DNA from: Rhizoclosmatium globosum
Taxonomy: Eukaryota; Chytridiomycota; Chytridiomycetes; Chytridiales; Chytriomycetaceae
Direction: 5' to 3'
Assembly: GCA_002104985.1 (NCBI GenBank)
Contig: MCGO01000099.1
Coordinates: forward strand, 1-64,000
Length of the DNA: 64,000 bases
In this document: positions 34,186-45,322 of the stretch, one piece after another
Layout of the letters: each line of letters begins with the position of its first letter
How positions within the stretch are numbered: the first letter of the stretch is position 1
The notes under the pieces: generated by a model
Databases searched by the model: none
Seen by the model: the letters and a program-made list of their open reading frames with translations, nothing else
What the model was told of the DNA's origin: nothing
Made by a program: the position numbers and the translations under genes

Positions 34186-35199
34186 TTATTCCTCCTTGGA
34201 GGAATCCATAGCGGTAAAGTTCTTTTTCTCCAAAAAGTCAAAGATCATTCTTCCATCGCGCAGGGTCATGGATTCTGGGTACTTGAAATCACTGGTGTAA
34301 AACTCTGCAAGATTCTTGATACCATTCTCATCAATAATCTTTTTCAGTTCTGGATGCGCATTATACCGCTCCCATCCCTTCTTTTCTCTGGATGCATACA
34401 CCTCAGAAAGTTCTTCAGCATCCGGCTTTCTGTACACTTCTTCGTGAATGTAAGCCTTTGTGGGCAATCTGTCTCTCTTTGATGGGTTTTCAGCTGGATA
34501 GCCAACAGTGAGTGTCGTGATTGGAATGACAGTGTCAGGAAGCTGCAAATGCTCAGAAATACTACATGTCAAATGCAATTAGAAAGCAATTATAAACCTG
34601 CCAAAGACCACTCACGTTTCCATATTATTCAAAGTCGTTCCAAGATAACAAATCCCCAATCCTCTCGACTCAAGTGCCAACGCCAAATTCTGCGCAACAA
34701 TAACAGCATCAACAACAGCGACATGATACCCGAAGAAGTTGTCAAAGTTGTCTTTGGCGTTCTGGGACTTCAGCCACTCTCGAACACGGAACCAATCAGC
34801 ACACACTGTGATTACAACGGAGCATTCCGTAACCATGTCCTGGTCTTCATGCAACTCCCTAAGTCGTTTCTTGCTCTCGGGATCACGAGTCACAATCAAC
34901 GAGAACGAGTTCAGGTTGCCGGAACTAGATGCACCAGCGATCGACTCTTCAATGGCAGTGCGGATCAGCTCTGGTGGAACTTCTTGATCCGTGTAACTAC
35001 GGATGGAGCGGTGTGAAAGAAAAAGGGATGAAAGAGATTCAGCTGTTCCGGTTCCTTGCATGTTCCGGTCCGTTAGCGCCAGTGCTTCAAGAGCCTTGTA
35101 CACAGACTTTACAGTGCTGGAAGTGGTCTTCGTGCCATCTGCAGCTGTGATCGTTTGCGTTGTCGTGGTTGTGACTTTCTGGTACTTGTCTGTGGCCAT
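34186..35199 (-). CDS. Nitroreductase-family FMN oxidoreductase
   Basis: FMN-dependent NAD(P)H oxidoreductase of the nitroreductase fold, cytosolic by lack of a signal. ATG at 35199 (MATDKYQKVTTTTTQTI), with a low-complexity Thr-rich head of about 35 residues unusual for the family. Family segments: FLSHRSIRSYTDQEVPPELI (FMN-binding Arg-Ser-x-Arg), ASSSGNLNSFSLIVTRD, VVDAVIVAQNLALALESRGL and ICYLGTTLNN, then, across an intron (GTGAGTGG..ACATGTAG, about 34614-34566), ITTLTVGYPAENPSKRDRLP. The C-terminal 60 residues (EEVYRKPDAEELSEVYASRE .. DFLEKKNFTAM) resemble the NfsA-like extension. The frame is intact. Physiological substrate is not predictable. Confidence 0.85.
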
Positions 35200-35471
35200 T
35201 CAAAGTGGTGGTGATTCTGGAGTTTTCTTGTTAACGCCACTCTGACTTTCGTACTGTATGAAGACACTAAAGAAAAAGAAACTTTCCCTCCAATCCCATT
35301 AACTCCTTCCATCATTGAATACAGTAATGGGAACCACGTGGTTTTCAAACGACCCACGCAGCTCCGGGAAACTGAAACCAATCCACATCACTCTTCCTTT
35401 TTCCTTCTTTTCATCTGAAATTTCTATTGTTAATAAAAAGTATTAGTTCTAATACAATAGTTCAGACAAAC

Positions 35472-35985
35472 TTACTTGTCACGCTCCCAAATGTCGCCGC
35501 ACTTATGCAGCAAAACTGGTTCTCCCTTCTTATATGCCTCCCTCACCCTCTCACTCAATGGTAACTCCTCAATCCAACCCACTCTAAAAACTTTGTTTGT
35601 TTGAGAATGTCCTCTGATTTTGTTGTCACAAAAGATTGAGGTAGAGGGTCCTTGGCACTGACATCGCCGACTCCTTCCCGTAGAAAGTAGTGTGCTGGAT
35701 TGGTTCTGTAGACTTGGTGTATACCTATTAGGATAGTTGGGTGAATTTTTTGTGAAGGGGATTTTGTGAAGGGGATGTTGTGACCGTGTGTAATTGATAG
35801 AGTCTCTTGTATAGAGAGAGAGAGGCGCTGCACTCGTGAAGGAATAGGGACGGGGGTACACAAACAGCGCTTCGACAACAGTTTTTTGTGGGAAACTTTT
35901 TGGAGTGATTTGGAAGGGATATTTTGAACAGCCAATTAGGGTACGAAAGTCCAAAGACCAAGGGCGACCTTCATTTTTAAATAAT
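35472..35985 (-). CDS. Possible small gene of unknown function, frames disrupted
   Basis: Coding-looking text moves between frames: an N-terminal hydrophobic start MKVALGLWTFVP near 35970, then YPFQITPKSFPQKTVVEALF, later NPAHYFLREGVGDVSAKDPL and SFVTTKSEDILKQTKFLEWV, ending SERVREAYKKGEPVLLHKCG and a stop at 35472. About 150 residues if joined. The middle contains a short tandem of TTTTGTGAAGGGGA. I recognise no family; the last third looks the most protein-like. It could be a small mitochondrial or secreted protein with indel errors, or chance open frames. Confidence 0.3.
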
Positions 35986-36364
35986 TAATTAATAAAAGCG
36001 ACAAGGATGTTCTCTATTCATCTGAATAATGAAGTTTGGACATTTAAATGGAAAAGAGAAGGAAACGGGGAGTACGAAAGAGACATTTATCTTTCCTTTG
36101 GAACCCCAAACCAACGAACTCTTGTAATAACAGATTCTTATCTTTGTCTCTTTCTATTTATTTATTTTTGATACGGCTCTTCTTGCCCAAGCCATCAGCG
36201 AGTTGTGGCAAAGAAAAAAGTGAAGATGAATGTTCTTCGTCTCTGAAAATAATAGTAAAAAAGCACATTCCAGTTTCAAAACAATTCGAGATTTGTATAA
36301 GAATAATATTGTATATTCTGCAGGGTCATGCACAGAGTACACAAAAATTCATGGCTCCCACAAC
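35986..36364. other. Intergenic, AT-rich, no gene seen
   Basis: About 380 bp between the small doubtful gene and the 3' end of the Crinkler-like gene. AT-rich with several pyrimidine runs near 36140-36170. No RNA gene or repeat recognised. Confidence 0.4.
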
Positions 36365-38629
36365 TTATTGCAGTAAGGAAATACTTGTTTCCTTCATTCC
36401 TTCTCCCATGATATCCATTGATGAAAAATCCATTGAATAAACTGCATAGATTACATTTCTGATGAAAGTTCGTGGCCGGAACTTTCGGAAGTCAATGATA
36501 ACAAATTCGTCAAATGCGTCAACAAGTTTCGAATACTTTCCACCACTTGAAACGTCGAACCTTTGGCAATGTTCATTCAAGCTTTTTCCTTCACGCAGTA
36601 ATTCAATACCCCAGAAAGATAGGAATGTACTTCTCATAGGGTTATAATGGCATTGTACAGTGAAGTCAATGAAACCCTTGACACCAAAGAGAGCACCAAC
36701 ATCGGGACTAATAATTGAATTTGGCCCTAAAGCCATCATTCCACCACGCCAAAACTCCATTTGCCAGAGTCTCTCCAGAGGTGTTCCGTCTTTAACTGTC
36801 TTGCCAAGAGACTCAGAGAGTGTTGAAGAATTCATATTTCGGCAAGCAGATATCACAAATTCATATAAGCAGGTTGGATCATTGGTACTTTGTTGGAAAC
36901 TCCCCAGAACAATGGATTTCAGATATACAGCGGCTATAGGTGCAAACAGAACAAGCTTGTCATTTTCTTCGCGAACAAACCCGTAGGTGAGGAGGTCGGC
37001 TCGGTTTGGGATATTGTTGAGCAAGAACCCTTGATGAAACAAATTTCGAATCGCTTCCATACATCCAATCTGGTCCCTCGAAAGTTCATGAAAATTGTGA
37101 AAAGCTCGAGCAGAATAAACGGCTGAGTAAGTTCTTGGTGAGTTGAAGAGCTTAATTAATTCTCCAATTTGGAAATTATAGTGCCTATTCTGCCGGCCAG
37201 TATACACGACTTGATTATGTACAGATTCCATAATGTTTTTACATAGCCCGACGTGACCACTTGTCATTGAAAACAAAAGGCCCGCTGCTTCATTAATATC
37301 TTCACTAAAAAGCCTCTTTTCTGCAAAGTATGCGGTCATAAACACCCCTGCTTCTTCTTCACTTAAACAGAGGTCGTTTAGTCCAAGACACGCAGTGATA
37401 TCAACTGGCGTTCCTCTGAACCCCCCGGCTCCGTGGTAACCATAAGCGGCAAAAAGAACTATTTTCAAGAATGGATAGCGACCCTGGCCCATCAATTTTA
37501 TCCCATCCCAAAAGTCAAGGTACTCCGTGTATAATATTTGAGCTTCGTCAATCAATACTATGGTTGAAATTGGCTGCGTTTTCCACTCCTCAAATGATAT
37601 ACCAAAGAGCTGAGACCAAGCATCATTAAGCACAGTTCCCCACGATTGCATCAGCCACAAGCACGAAATTCGAACTACTCTCAGTCCAATTGATTTGAGG
37701 AGATGACCTTCCAGTAACAGTGCCGTGGAAGTTTTTCCTGATGACGGCGGTGCACGAATTAACAGCACAGGCGAAGTTTCAAGTTGGGTGGTTATTAAGC
37801 TTAAGCAATGCATCCTTGGCAATGTCATCGGAGAAGATGGATCGATTGACTCAAAAGTCGACGATTGTGAATTTTGTTTTGGTAATACTGTTCCACCCTC
37901 GCCATCCCAACGTGGAGAGTATCCACACTCCTCGATATTTTCCATGCACAAATATTTCGTAGAGCCTGGAGGACTTATTTTGAGGGATAGAACGTCAATA
38001 CTGGCAGGTGCCATGAAGAACTTTTTGTGACCAACTAAGGTCTGGGAATCCAGAGAACTCAGATTTCCATCTATGTTCACAGAATATATTTGCCAATTCT
38101 TCACTCCGGGCTGAATCGTATCAGCAAACGATTTGAATGTCGCCATAGTTGAGAGATATTTCGGATGAACAAAGACCACAGCCTCATTGCCGTGAAATCT
38201 CAGTAGCGGTTGTGTCAATGAAATACCTATCAATTTCTTATCAATATGGTTGCCCTCTATTGTCTTGACTGTATGCTGTGCTGTTTTCAAAATAGTAAGT
38301 TCGATACTAAATTTGGATCCCCACTTACCACTGCCGCTTGTGATGATAAGAGGATTTCCATATGTCGATGCAGTACTTGGTATTTCTGAAAGAAGCTGGC
38401 TTCCGGGAAGGAGAGCTTCGATGCCATTGACTACGGTATGAATGCTATACTGACCTTGCTCAAGTTCGGCAGGAGAAGCCGATGAGAAGAACTCTTCAAT
38501 CAAATGAGCGACAATAAGTAACGGCCTATTTCGCCTTGTTTCGCCTATCCAAAGTGGGTTGATACGAACTGGCAACTTGCCCAAGTGGCGAACATACAAG
38601 TCCATAAAATTTGAAAAAAATTGTTTCAT
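36365..38629 (-). CDS. Crinkler (CRN)-like protein: P-loop NTPase plus REase-fold nuclease-like C-terminus
   Basis: Intact single-exon frame, 754 aa. A central P-loop NTPase shows Walker A LLIRAPPSSGKTSTALLLEG (residues about 290-310) and Walker B STIVLIDEAQILYTEY. The C-terminal 200 residues contain GVKGFIDFTVQCHYNPMRST, WGIELLREGKSLNEHCQRF and DEFVIIDFRKFRP, a D..E.L arrangement like the restriction-endonuclease fold that follows the NTPase in many CR/Crinkler proteins. The N-terminal 250 residues are of unknown type, and no signal peptide is visible. CR proteins occur in oomycetes and chytrids, and some act in the host nucleus. Host-directed action here is inference only. Lack of introns and frameshifts sets it apart from its neighbours; the LRR gene upstream may belong to the same accessory block. 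Confidence 0.6.
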   Translation of the reverse strand: MKQFFSNFMDLYVRHLGKLPVRINPLWIGETRRNRPLLIVAHLIEEFFSSASPAELEQGQYSIHTVVNGIEALLPGSQLLSEIPSTASTYGNPLIITSGSGKWGSKFSIELTILKTAQHTVKTIEGNHIDKKLIGISLTQPLLRFHGNEAVVFVHPKYLSTMATFKSFADTIQPGVKNWQIYSVNIDGNLSSLDSQTLVGHKKFFMAPASIDVLSLKISPPGSTKYLCMENIEECGYSPRWDGEGGTVLPKQNSQSSTFESIDPSSPMTLPRMHCLSLITTQLETSPVLLIRAPPSSGKTSTALLLEGHLLKSIGLRVVRISCLWLMQSWGTVLNDAWSQLFGISFEEWKTQPISTIVLIDEAQILYTEYLDFWDGIKLMGQGRYPFLKIVLFAAYGYHGAGGFRGTPVDITACLGLNDLCLSEEEAGVFMTAYFAEKRLFSEDINEAAGLLFSMTSGHVGLCKNIMESVHNQVVYTGRQNRHYNFQIGELIKLFNSPRTYSAVYSARAFHNFHELSRDQIGCMEAIRNLFHQGFLLNNIPNRADLLTYGFVREENDKLVLFAPIAAVYLKSIVLGSFQQSTNDPTCLYEFVISACRNMNSSTLSESLGKTVKDGTPLERLWQMEFWRGGMMALGPNSIISPDVGALFGVKGFIDFTVQCHYNPMRSTFLSFWGIELLREGKSLNEHCQRFDVSSGGKYSKLVDAFDEFVIIDFRKFRPRTFIRNVIYAVYSMDFSSMDIMGEGMKETSISLLQ

Positions 38630-38776
38630 TAAATTGCCTCCTTTTTGGTAACATACGTCTGGGTGAACGAAAGGTGTTCTTAAAAACGAAAGATTATGAT
38701 TCGGCGAACAGATCTAATTGTGGCGTTGATGTTCAATCTCGACTCACTTAACCCACTGCCAGTTTTGAAATCATTA

Positions 38777-40038
38777 CTAGTCATGATGCATAACAAACAG
38801 GTTGTAATTGTTCCCACTTTGTGATATGGGCTCAAATGGCCAGCATTTTAACAGCTCACACCCATTCACTTTCTCATTTTCAAAGCACAGCTTGTCAAGA
38901 AATTCCAAAGATTGAAGTGGTGAGAAACTTTGGACATCAGTTCCAAGAATATTCAAAGCGTTCAACTTGCTGAGTCCTGCAAGAGGACTAAGATCATTAA
39001 CGCTGGTATTGGCCACAGAAAGAGTCTTGAGATTCTTGAGTTGACTCAACACTTTCAAATCGCCATCAAAGTTCGTCTCATTAAGAATCAAAACTTCCAA
39101 ATTTTCCAATTTCGACAACGAATTCAAATGATGAACGCGGTTCTTTGTTATATCGAGCTTAACCAGTCCTGTTAAACCCTCCAGCGGTTCTAATGAAGTG
39201 ACCTGCGTATCCCCAATGTCCAACGACTTCAGTTTTGTGAGGTGTGCAATAGGAAACAGATCAGAAACACTTGTACACCATACACATAGTTTTTCAAGGT
39301 TCGTCATTCCCTTGATGAACTGCAGGTCATCGACTTGAGTGTTGTCCAATCGTAATTCCCTGAGCCAAACAAGCGTTCCTACCAAATCAAAGTCTTCAAT
39401 TTCTTGCGCATAAGATAGATACAGAGCTTCTAGATTTTCCAAGAGCGTCAAAGACGTAGGTAAGTCAGGAAGGTTTGTTCCGGTGAGATCAAGATGGCGC
39501 AGAAGAGTCAACTGATGGATCCAATCCATGCTATTTATCATTCTGCAATCCAAATTGAGTGTTTCGAGATTCTTGTGCAGCTGTAGCTGTTCTGCGTGCT
39601 GCAGAAATCTTTCCTCGTCGGTGTACATGACAAAAGGCTCTTTGCACTTGGTGTCAACACACAACTGCTTGATCCGTGTGAATGACTCGAGTAAGCAAAT
39701 ATTTGGAAGCATTGGTGCAATAAGATATTCAACTGGCGCATTTGCGAAATGTGGTAGAATGATGTCGTATTGAATTTGACTGCCAAGAAAAGGGTGTACG
39801 GTGAACTCCAAGCAGCGAATCATTTGAAGAATTCGGCCAGTTCGTTTTTGAATACAATCGATTGTCGTGGTGTGCGGATAGTCATCAAACGTATTTGAGT
39901 AAAGTAAGAACAAGTGCTCCACATAGCCAGCTGTGCTTGGACGGTGAGAAATGGATCTAAGTACTGATGCATTTGAAACAGAGCGTGGTTATGAGCGACA
40001 TGCGAGGTTTCAATGTTTGCAATCCGCTGCAATTTCAT
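38777..40038 (-). CDS. Leucine-rich repeat protein (short SDS22/internalin-like repeats)
   Basis: About 400 residues. After a helical N-terminus come about ten 22-23 residue LRRs with the pattern LxxLxxLxLxxTxVxDLxPL, for example LDLTGTNLPDLPTSLTLL, LRLDNTQVDDLQFIKGM, LDIGDTQVTSLEPLEGL, LSVANTSVNDLSPLAGL and LNILGTDVQSFSPLQSL. This is the bacterial-like LRR_4/SDS22 form, not the plant type of the gene at 20847. The N-terminal 30 residues (MKLQRIANIETSHVAHNHAL) lie in a second frame joined near 39920 by a one-base shift. No signal peptide or membrane segment, so probably intracellular. LRRs of this kind mediate protein binding; partner unknown. Confidence 0.7.
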
Positions 40039-40150
40039 AATGAATTTCACTATATCACCATTCAAATTTCAAGCAATTAAATGACACTTTTATAATTTTC
40101 CGTGTCTTTATAGAGGCCTTATGACAGATAAGATCAGGTTTATTGGAACT

Positions 40151-43100
40151 TTATTCCTTGGCCCCAAATCCACTCGTCAAACTACGGATACTTGAACTGA
40201 TTTCATTCCACGATCGATTTTTTTGTCCAACACTTGTTCGGCTGTTGTTGCCATACTCCGACGGCTGTTGCTGAAACTGCTGCCGCTGTTCTTGCTCCTC
40301 GTCAGCCCAATCTAACGGAATAGATACATGTCCCAAGCTATCATCTTGCTTTGCAGCAGATGCAACAGCTTGCAGAAACGCGTCGTTAAAAGGATCCAAC
40401 GATGCATCGTTTTGAGGCCGAGATTGACTAACTCGCCCTGAAAGAGAAGACCTCAGTTGTTGCTGAGCGACTTGTTCTAATAATGAACGATTAAGACACT
40501 AATAAGACAAGAATCACTCAAACCTGATGCAATTAAATCAATTAAATCCGCCGCTTTTGCCAGAACCAGCCCTGGTGTCTCCAAAACCGAGTTATCAACT
40601 GATCCACAGTTCCTCAACGCGCTTCGTAATCTCGCGACTCCTGCATTCTTCTCAGCCCACATGACGTAAAGCTCATTCACAGCAGTCAACACTTCATCTA
40701 CATTTTTGACTTCAAATAACTCCATGAAATGCGTTACAATGCGAGAATACAGTTCGTGGTTCTGTTTTTGTACCTGAAAATACCATGTTAGTATGATTTC
40801 CTCTTCTAGCCGTATGACTCACCTGAGGCGAACCCCGACCCTTCTCAACGAGAACTCTTACAACCTCCAAACAATCTTCCAAACTCCCATCGCGTCGATT
40901 TACTCCCAAAACTCGATGCAAGCTTCCCAAAAACTCGTCCATCCTCTCATCTACTCCATCACCACCCTTTTTCAATTCCTCAACCTTCTCCAAACACTCC
41001 TCCAAAATACGTCCGGAAACACGAACCCTCAACCCCCTACAAACCCCATCCCGAAACTCTTCCAACCCTCTCAATTGACCAACAACTCGTCTACAAACTT
41101 CAACTACACGCCCGTCCATCTCTCGAACCTCAAGAACCCGACAAACATCTGCCAGAACCTTTTTATACTCACCATCACCCCGAGACCCCAACCCCTCAGG
41201 AACAACACCAACCCTCTCCTTCAACCGCGAAATCACCTCCAAACACCCTCCAACAGACCCGCCAGACTCACGTACACCCAAAGCCCTATGAATCGTACGG
41301 CGGAACTCTTTCAGCCCTTCGCTTTCGTGTCCTGCCTTCGCCCACATACCTACAACGCGTACTAAATCGTCCAGATTCTTGACTTGCTCAGTGAACGGTT
41401 TTTTGTCGTGAGACGTATCCGAAGCCGGGTTGTTTGAAAACAGGGAGGTGTAGTGTGTTTTGACGAGCTCGTCGATTTGAGAGATGAAGGACTGGAGTTG
41501 TGGTAGGAGACGTAATGTGTGGTCGATTGCAGCGAGACCAGGAAGGAGGGATGGAACAGATGATATTGCGAGGTGGATGCAGACGCTTTTGAGCATGGTG
41601 CGGCATTCGTCGAGGTTCATGGCATCGATTTGGTACAGCTTCATTTTCCAGGACTTTTTGTCACGGCGGATAAGTTCTCGCGTTGATAAGCTTGTGTCTG
41701 TTGCTTCTTAATTAGATGATGTTCGTCAACATTTGATGAACTCAACTGAGATCCGACCTCGCCTGTTCAACCCACTGTGGTCGCTTATTCTCCAGAAGCT
41801 GTAAGCGCAGCAACTCAGCCTGCTGCGTGGTCTCTCTCAAATTCCGTTTTGAAACTTCCAATCGATCTTGTAAGTCCTACACCAACAAGTTAAATCAGGC
41901 AAACCAAGAACTATTCCAACCTTAACCTGCTCCTCCAACATCTTCTGTGCATGAATCATTTTATGCGAATCCAACGAAACAACATATTGCTCCCCATCCA
42001 CACCTTGTCGCACAAAATGTCGCGAGGTCGGCAACCCACTTCCCTCCAACGACGCAATCTCCGTGTCTAAATCCACAACTCTCGTACCTCCACCACCTCC
42101 ACCCGACTCCCAAACGAAGACCCAGTAACATCAACCTTCCCACTCAAAACTGACTGTTTGAACGCCCTGGCCCCCCAAAACCGTCAATAAAATACTAGAA
42201 ACAAAAAAACAACAACAAAAGACACACCTTAACTCCGCAACCTCCCTCCTCACCTCCTCCAACCTCCCTTCATAAACCTCAACAACTTCCGTAACAACAC
42301 GATCCCCAGCCCCACCTTTCCCAACCTCCCGTCCCCTGACTTTCTCAAACGTAGCTTCAGCAACCCGTTTCTGCTTCTCAACACGACTGCGAAACGCATC
42401 AAATTCAGCTTGCACGCCGATTTTCTCGGATTCAAGCTCAGCGACGCGTTTCTTGAGTTGAATGTGCAAGTGTTTCGCGTCTTCCGCGTCGTGTTTTGCA
42501 GTGAGGAGGTCGGATTTTAGGACGGCGATTTGGGACGACATTGTTTGGAGTGAGTCCTTGTTCAAAATTGGTGTTGAGTTGTTGAAGAGTGGGGACATAA
42601 ACAAGCCGGGTACCTGTTGCTCCTGAATGATCTTCCAGTCTTTAGATTCCCCGCGTTTCGCGTCGGCTTCCAAGACGGAGATGCGGTGTTCGAGGGTTTG
42701 ACGCGCGGACAGGCTTTCTGAGACGCGGTCGGCGAGGTTTTGGCAGTCTTGGGTTCGACTTGCGAGTTGGTCGAGGAGAGAGTTGAGGACGCGCGCGAGG
42801 TGGTGTTTTTGAGCTGTGATTGTTGTGGGGAGAATTTGGGCTGTGGTTGTGGGTTGGAATAATGAGGCGTGGAGAGATGGGAGGCCCATTGCATCTAATC
42901 GGTTTGAGACTTGTGTTAAAAGTACGTCTGCTGGGTCTTTCTGTAGGATTTATTAAGTTCTGTGGAGTTTGTAAGTCAAAATAAACAAAGGTACCTCCAA
43001 TGAAGAAGACGCAATCCATTCATTAACACGCGCACTTGAAGGATTCCGTGCAATCTCTTTCTCCTTTTAAATTATCATCAGTTTCTTTGCATTGCATTGC

Positions 43101-44402
43101 ATTGTAGATTGTGACGAAGACATCGCTCTTATACTATTCACAATGTGTCAAGGCCGCTCTGCTACATCTCGTTCGGTCCGCTCACAAAGTTTGGCACTTG
43201 GCTGTGACTTAAACCTAGCAACAAATCGCCGCTTCGCCAAAAACCCATTCGCTTCGCTCACAGACCCTTCACCCACAAGTCATTCGACACGTGCTCACAC
43301 GCCCTTTGCACACACTCACATACACTACTAGAAATATTCCTCACCTCCTCTTTTCCCATATCTTTAGAAGAAACACCAGCCCCCAACAGCCCACCATGCT
43401 CCCTATAAATCTTGAGCAACGACTCATCAACACGATCAACACCCGACTGATTCGCGGGGACAACACGATACGAAGGATCATCAGGCGAATTCATATAAGG
43501 GTTAACACGTCCACCTGTAGTATCGACAGCAGTAGCTCTCTCAGAAGCGGAAGGGGGAGGAAGAGAAGAAAGAATATCCGTGTGATCGGCAATACTACTT
43601 TCAGCATACAAAGAAGAAGATGGACCGCCCTTTGATGGTCTCCGTTGAGTCAAATCGAAATCCAAATTTAGATTCTGTTTTGGTTCTGATGTGGCAGCGG
43701 ATATCTGAGAAATGTACTGATCCATAGCTTTCATTGAGCTTTGACGCGACGCGGCGGCAGAAGCGGCAGCTCTTGAGGCTGCAGAGTCACGGATGGATAC
43801 TTGAGGGATGGAAGGCTGTCTTGGAAGGATCGGTTTCTCAGCAGAACGATCTTGTTTCGCGTCAGGAGTAGAGAAAGAATTTGATAGAATTGAAGAGAGG
43901 ATATTTGAAGGGATAGTGAGGGACGGGTCGTCCTGCTGCTGTTGAAGTTGAGGTTGAGGTTGTTGTTGGTGGTGTTGAGACTGAGTTGACTGTCGCCTTG
44001 AATCAATCAAAGCCGAAGAAGAGCGGGTGATTTGTTGTTTCTTTGAATTTGGCAGAGGCGTTGAAGTGGCATTGAAGTCTGATTCGTCGAGTTTGTTGTT
44101 TGGCAGGTCGGCAAAGTGCGGCTGAGAGCGATGGCGCGACAGAGTCTGTTTTTACGATAGTTTTTAAATGAGTTAATTGACGAAGAAGAAGAGAGAGTTT
44201 ACAGTTGAAGCGGGCGAGATTGAGCGCGACACCTGATTTTGACCAAGAAGGAGAGTGTTGTGGCCTGTCGAAGCCCACGTGTTAACGCCGAGTTACTTGA
44301 CTCCAACTCAATCCAAACCACTTCTCGAGGCTGTTGACGCCTCATCTTCGAGTTCGCGTCGAAGTCGGTGCAGGTCAACCACATTCTCAACGCCGCTTCC
44401 AT
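40151..44402 (-). CDS. CEP70-like centrosomal/basal-body protein
   Basis: Multi-exon coiled-coil protein. A long Gln/Ser/Ala-rich N-terminus (exon 44136-43330, ending GLLGAGVSSKDMGKEE) joins across an intron to EIARNPSSARVNEWIASSSL. Coiled coil follows: LARVLNSLLDQLASRTQDCQ, KDWKIIQEQQ, HLHIQLKKRVAELESEKIG. The C-terminal part has five related units of about 50 residues (LKEFRRTIHRALGV, YKKVLADVCRVLEV, LEEFRDGVCRGLRV, MDEFLGSLHRVLGV, THFMELFEVKNVDEVL). The last unit continues VNELYVMWAEKNAGVARLRS, which parallels the CEP70 segment on MNEVY..LGE.NNAVRNL. CEP70 is a centrosome and basal-body protein, so this fits a flagellated fungus. Introns about 43330-43075, 42960-42915, 42210-41900 and 40820-40775. 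The 5' end beyond 44136 is uncertain (candidate MEAALRMW at 44402). Confidence 0.65.
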
Positions 44403-44720
44403 CGAGTAAATACGATACAAACTCAGATAGATCTCGCTCTGTTCACTGGAATTAGATTAAGAACACTGTTTGAAGTGCATACGGTTTGTGCTGCTCCTGT
44501 TTGGTGTAGTCATTTGGAATAGTTTGTCCGAGAAAGTAGAACGAACAAAGAGAAAGCACTTGCTTGGCTTTCCTCCTCTCAAAGAAAACCAACCAAATGC
44601 CTCTTGTATGACTGCAACCCCCTCCGATACTTCAACTGACACCCACTCATCTTTCATCCTTTAAAAACAGAAGCCACAACGCCCCGCCTTTGTCGACCAC
44701 CGCGGCCGCAGAGTTCCCAT

Positions 44721-45098
44721 TTGTTTGTTTCTCCTCTTTCCTCTTTCCTCTTTCCTCCGACTCCAACTCAAAAGCAACAACTAACTTCACTTCAACCAGT
44801 GTCCCTCGCTGAGAAACACCGCTTCCAAACACGCGCCTCAGCCCAGACTTTCAAAGCCTCTCGCCCAAAGACGCCCGAGGAACGCGAAACAGAGAAGAAG
44901 GACAACGAAGCTCTTGCTAAGGCGATTCTGAACATTGCTCGTGAGGCCGGTGTCAAGAGCATCAAGAACCCTGCTGGTTTTGTGAAGGAGTCCAAGGAGG
45001 CTCTTCGTATGTTCCTTGGTGGTGTTATTGGGCAGGTGGCAAGAGAGAAGGATGAGCGTCAAATCAGAAGACAGATTGCTCAGGCTGCCTTTGTTTAA
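44721..45098 (+). CDS. Small charged helical protein, unknown
   Basis: About 95 well-supported residues from VSLAEKHRFQTRASAQTFKA to the end QIRRQIAQAAFV. A CTTCAACCAG acceptor near 44800 suggests an upstream first exon, possibly starting at ATG near 44598, but I could not fit the phase; the open frame alone starts at 44721. Highly charged (KTPEERETEKKDNEALAKAI), no membrane segment, probably all helical. No family recognised. It is divergent from the CEP70-like gene; the gap between them holds a short C/T-rich stretch that may serve both promoters. Confidence 0.5.
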   Translation: MFVSPLSSFLFPPTPTQKQQLTSLQPVSLAEKHRFQTRASAQTFKASRPKTPEERETEKKDNEALAKAILNIAREAGVKSIKNPAGFVKESKEALRMFLGGVIGQVAREKDERQIRRQIAQAAFV

Positions 45099-45322
45099 TT
45101 TGTTATTGTTTGTCTAGCTGTATATTGAAATCAAAATGTATCATTATCAATCTTTAGTTTATTTATGACTCCAGATGAAGTTTTCGAAGATGGCACACAT
45201 TTTCGGACACTCACCAACTCCTTAAAAAATTGAATGAAACAGACATAAACGTCAAATTAACGTCAAAGTGTAATCAACTTGATTTTTCATTACGTACAAG
45301 GATTTACAGAAACTTTTTGAGG

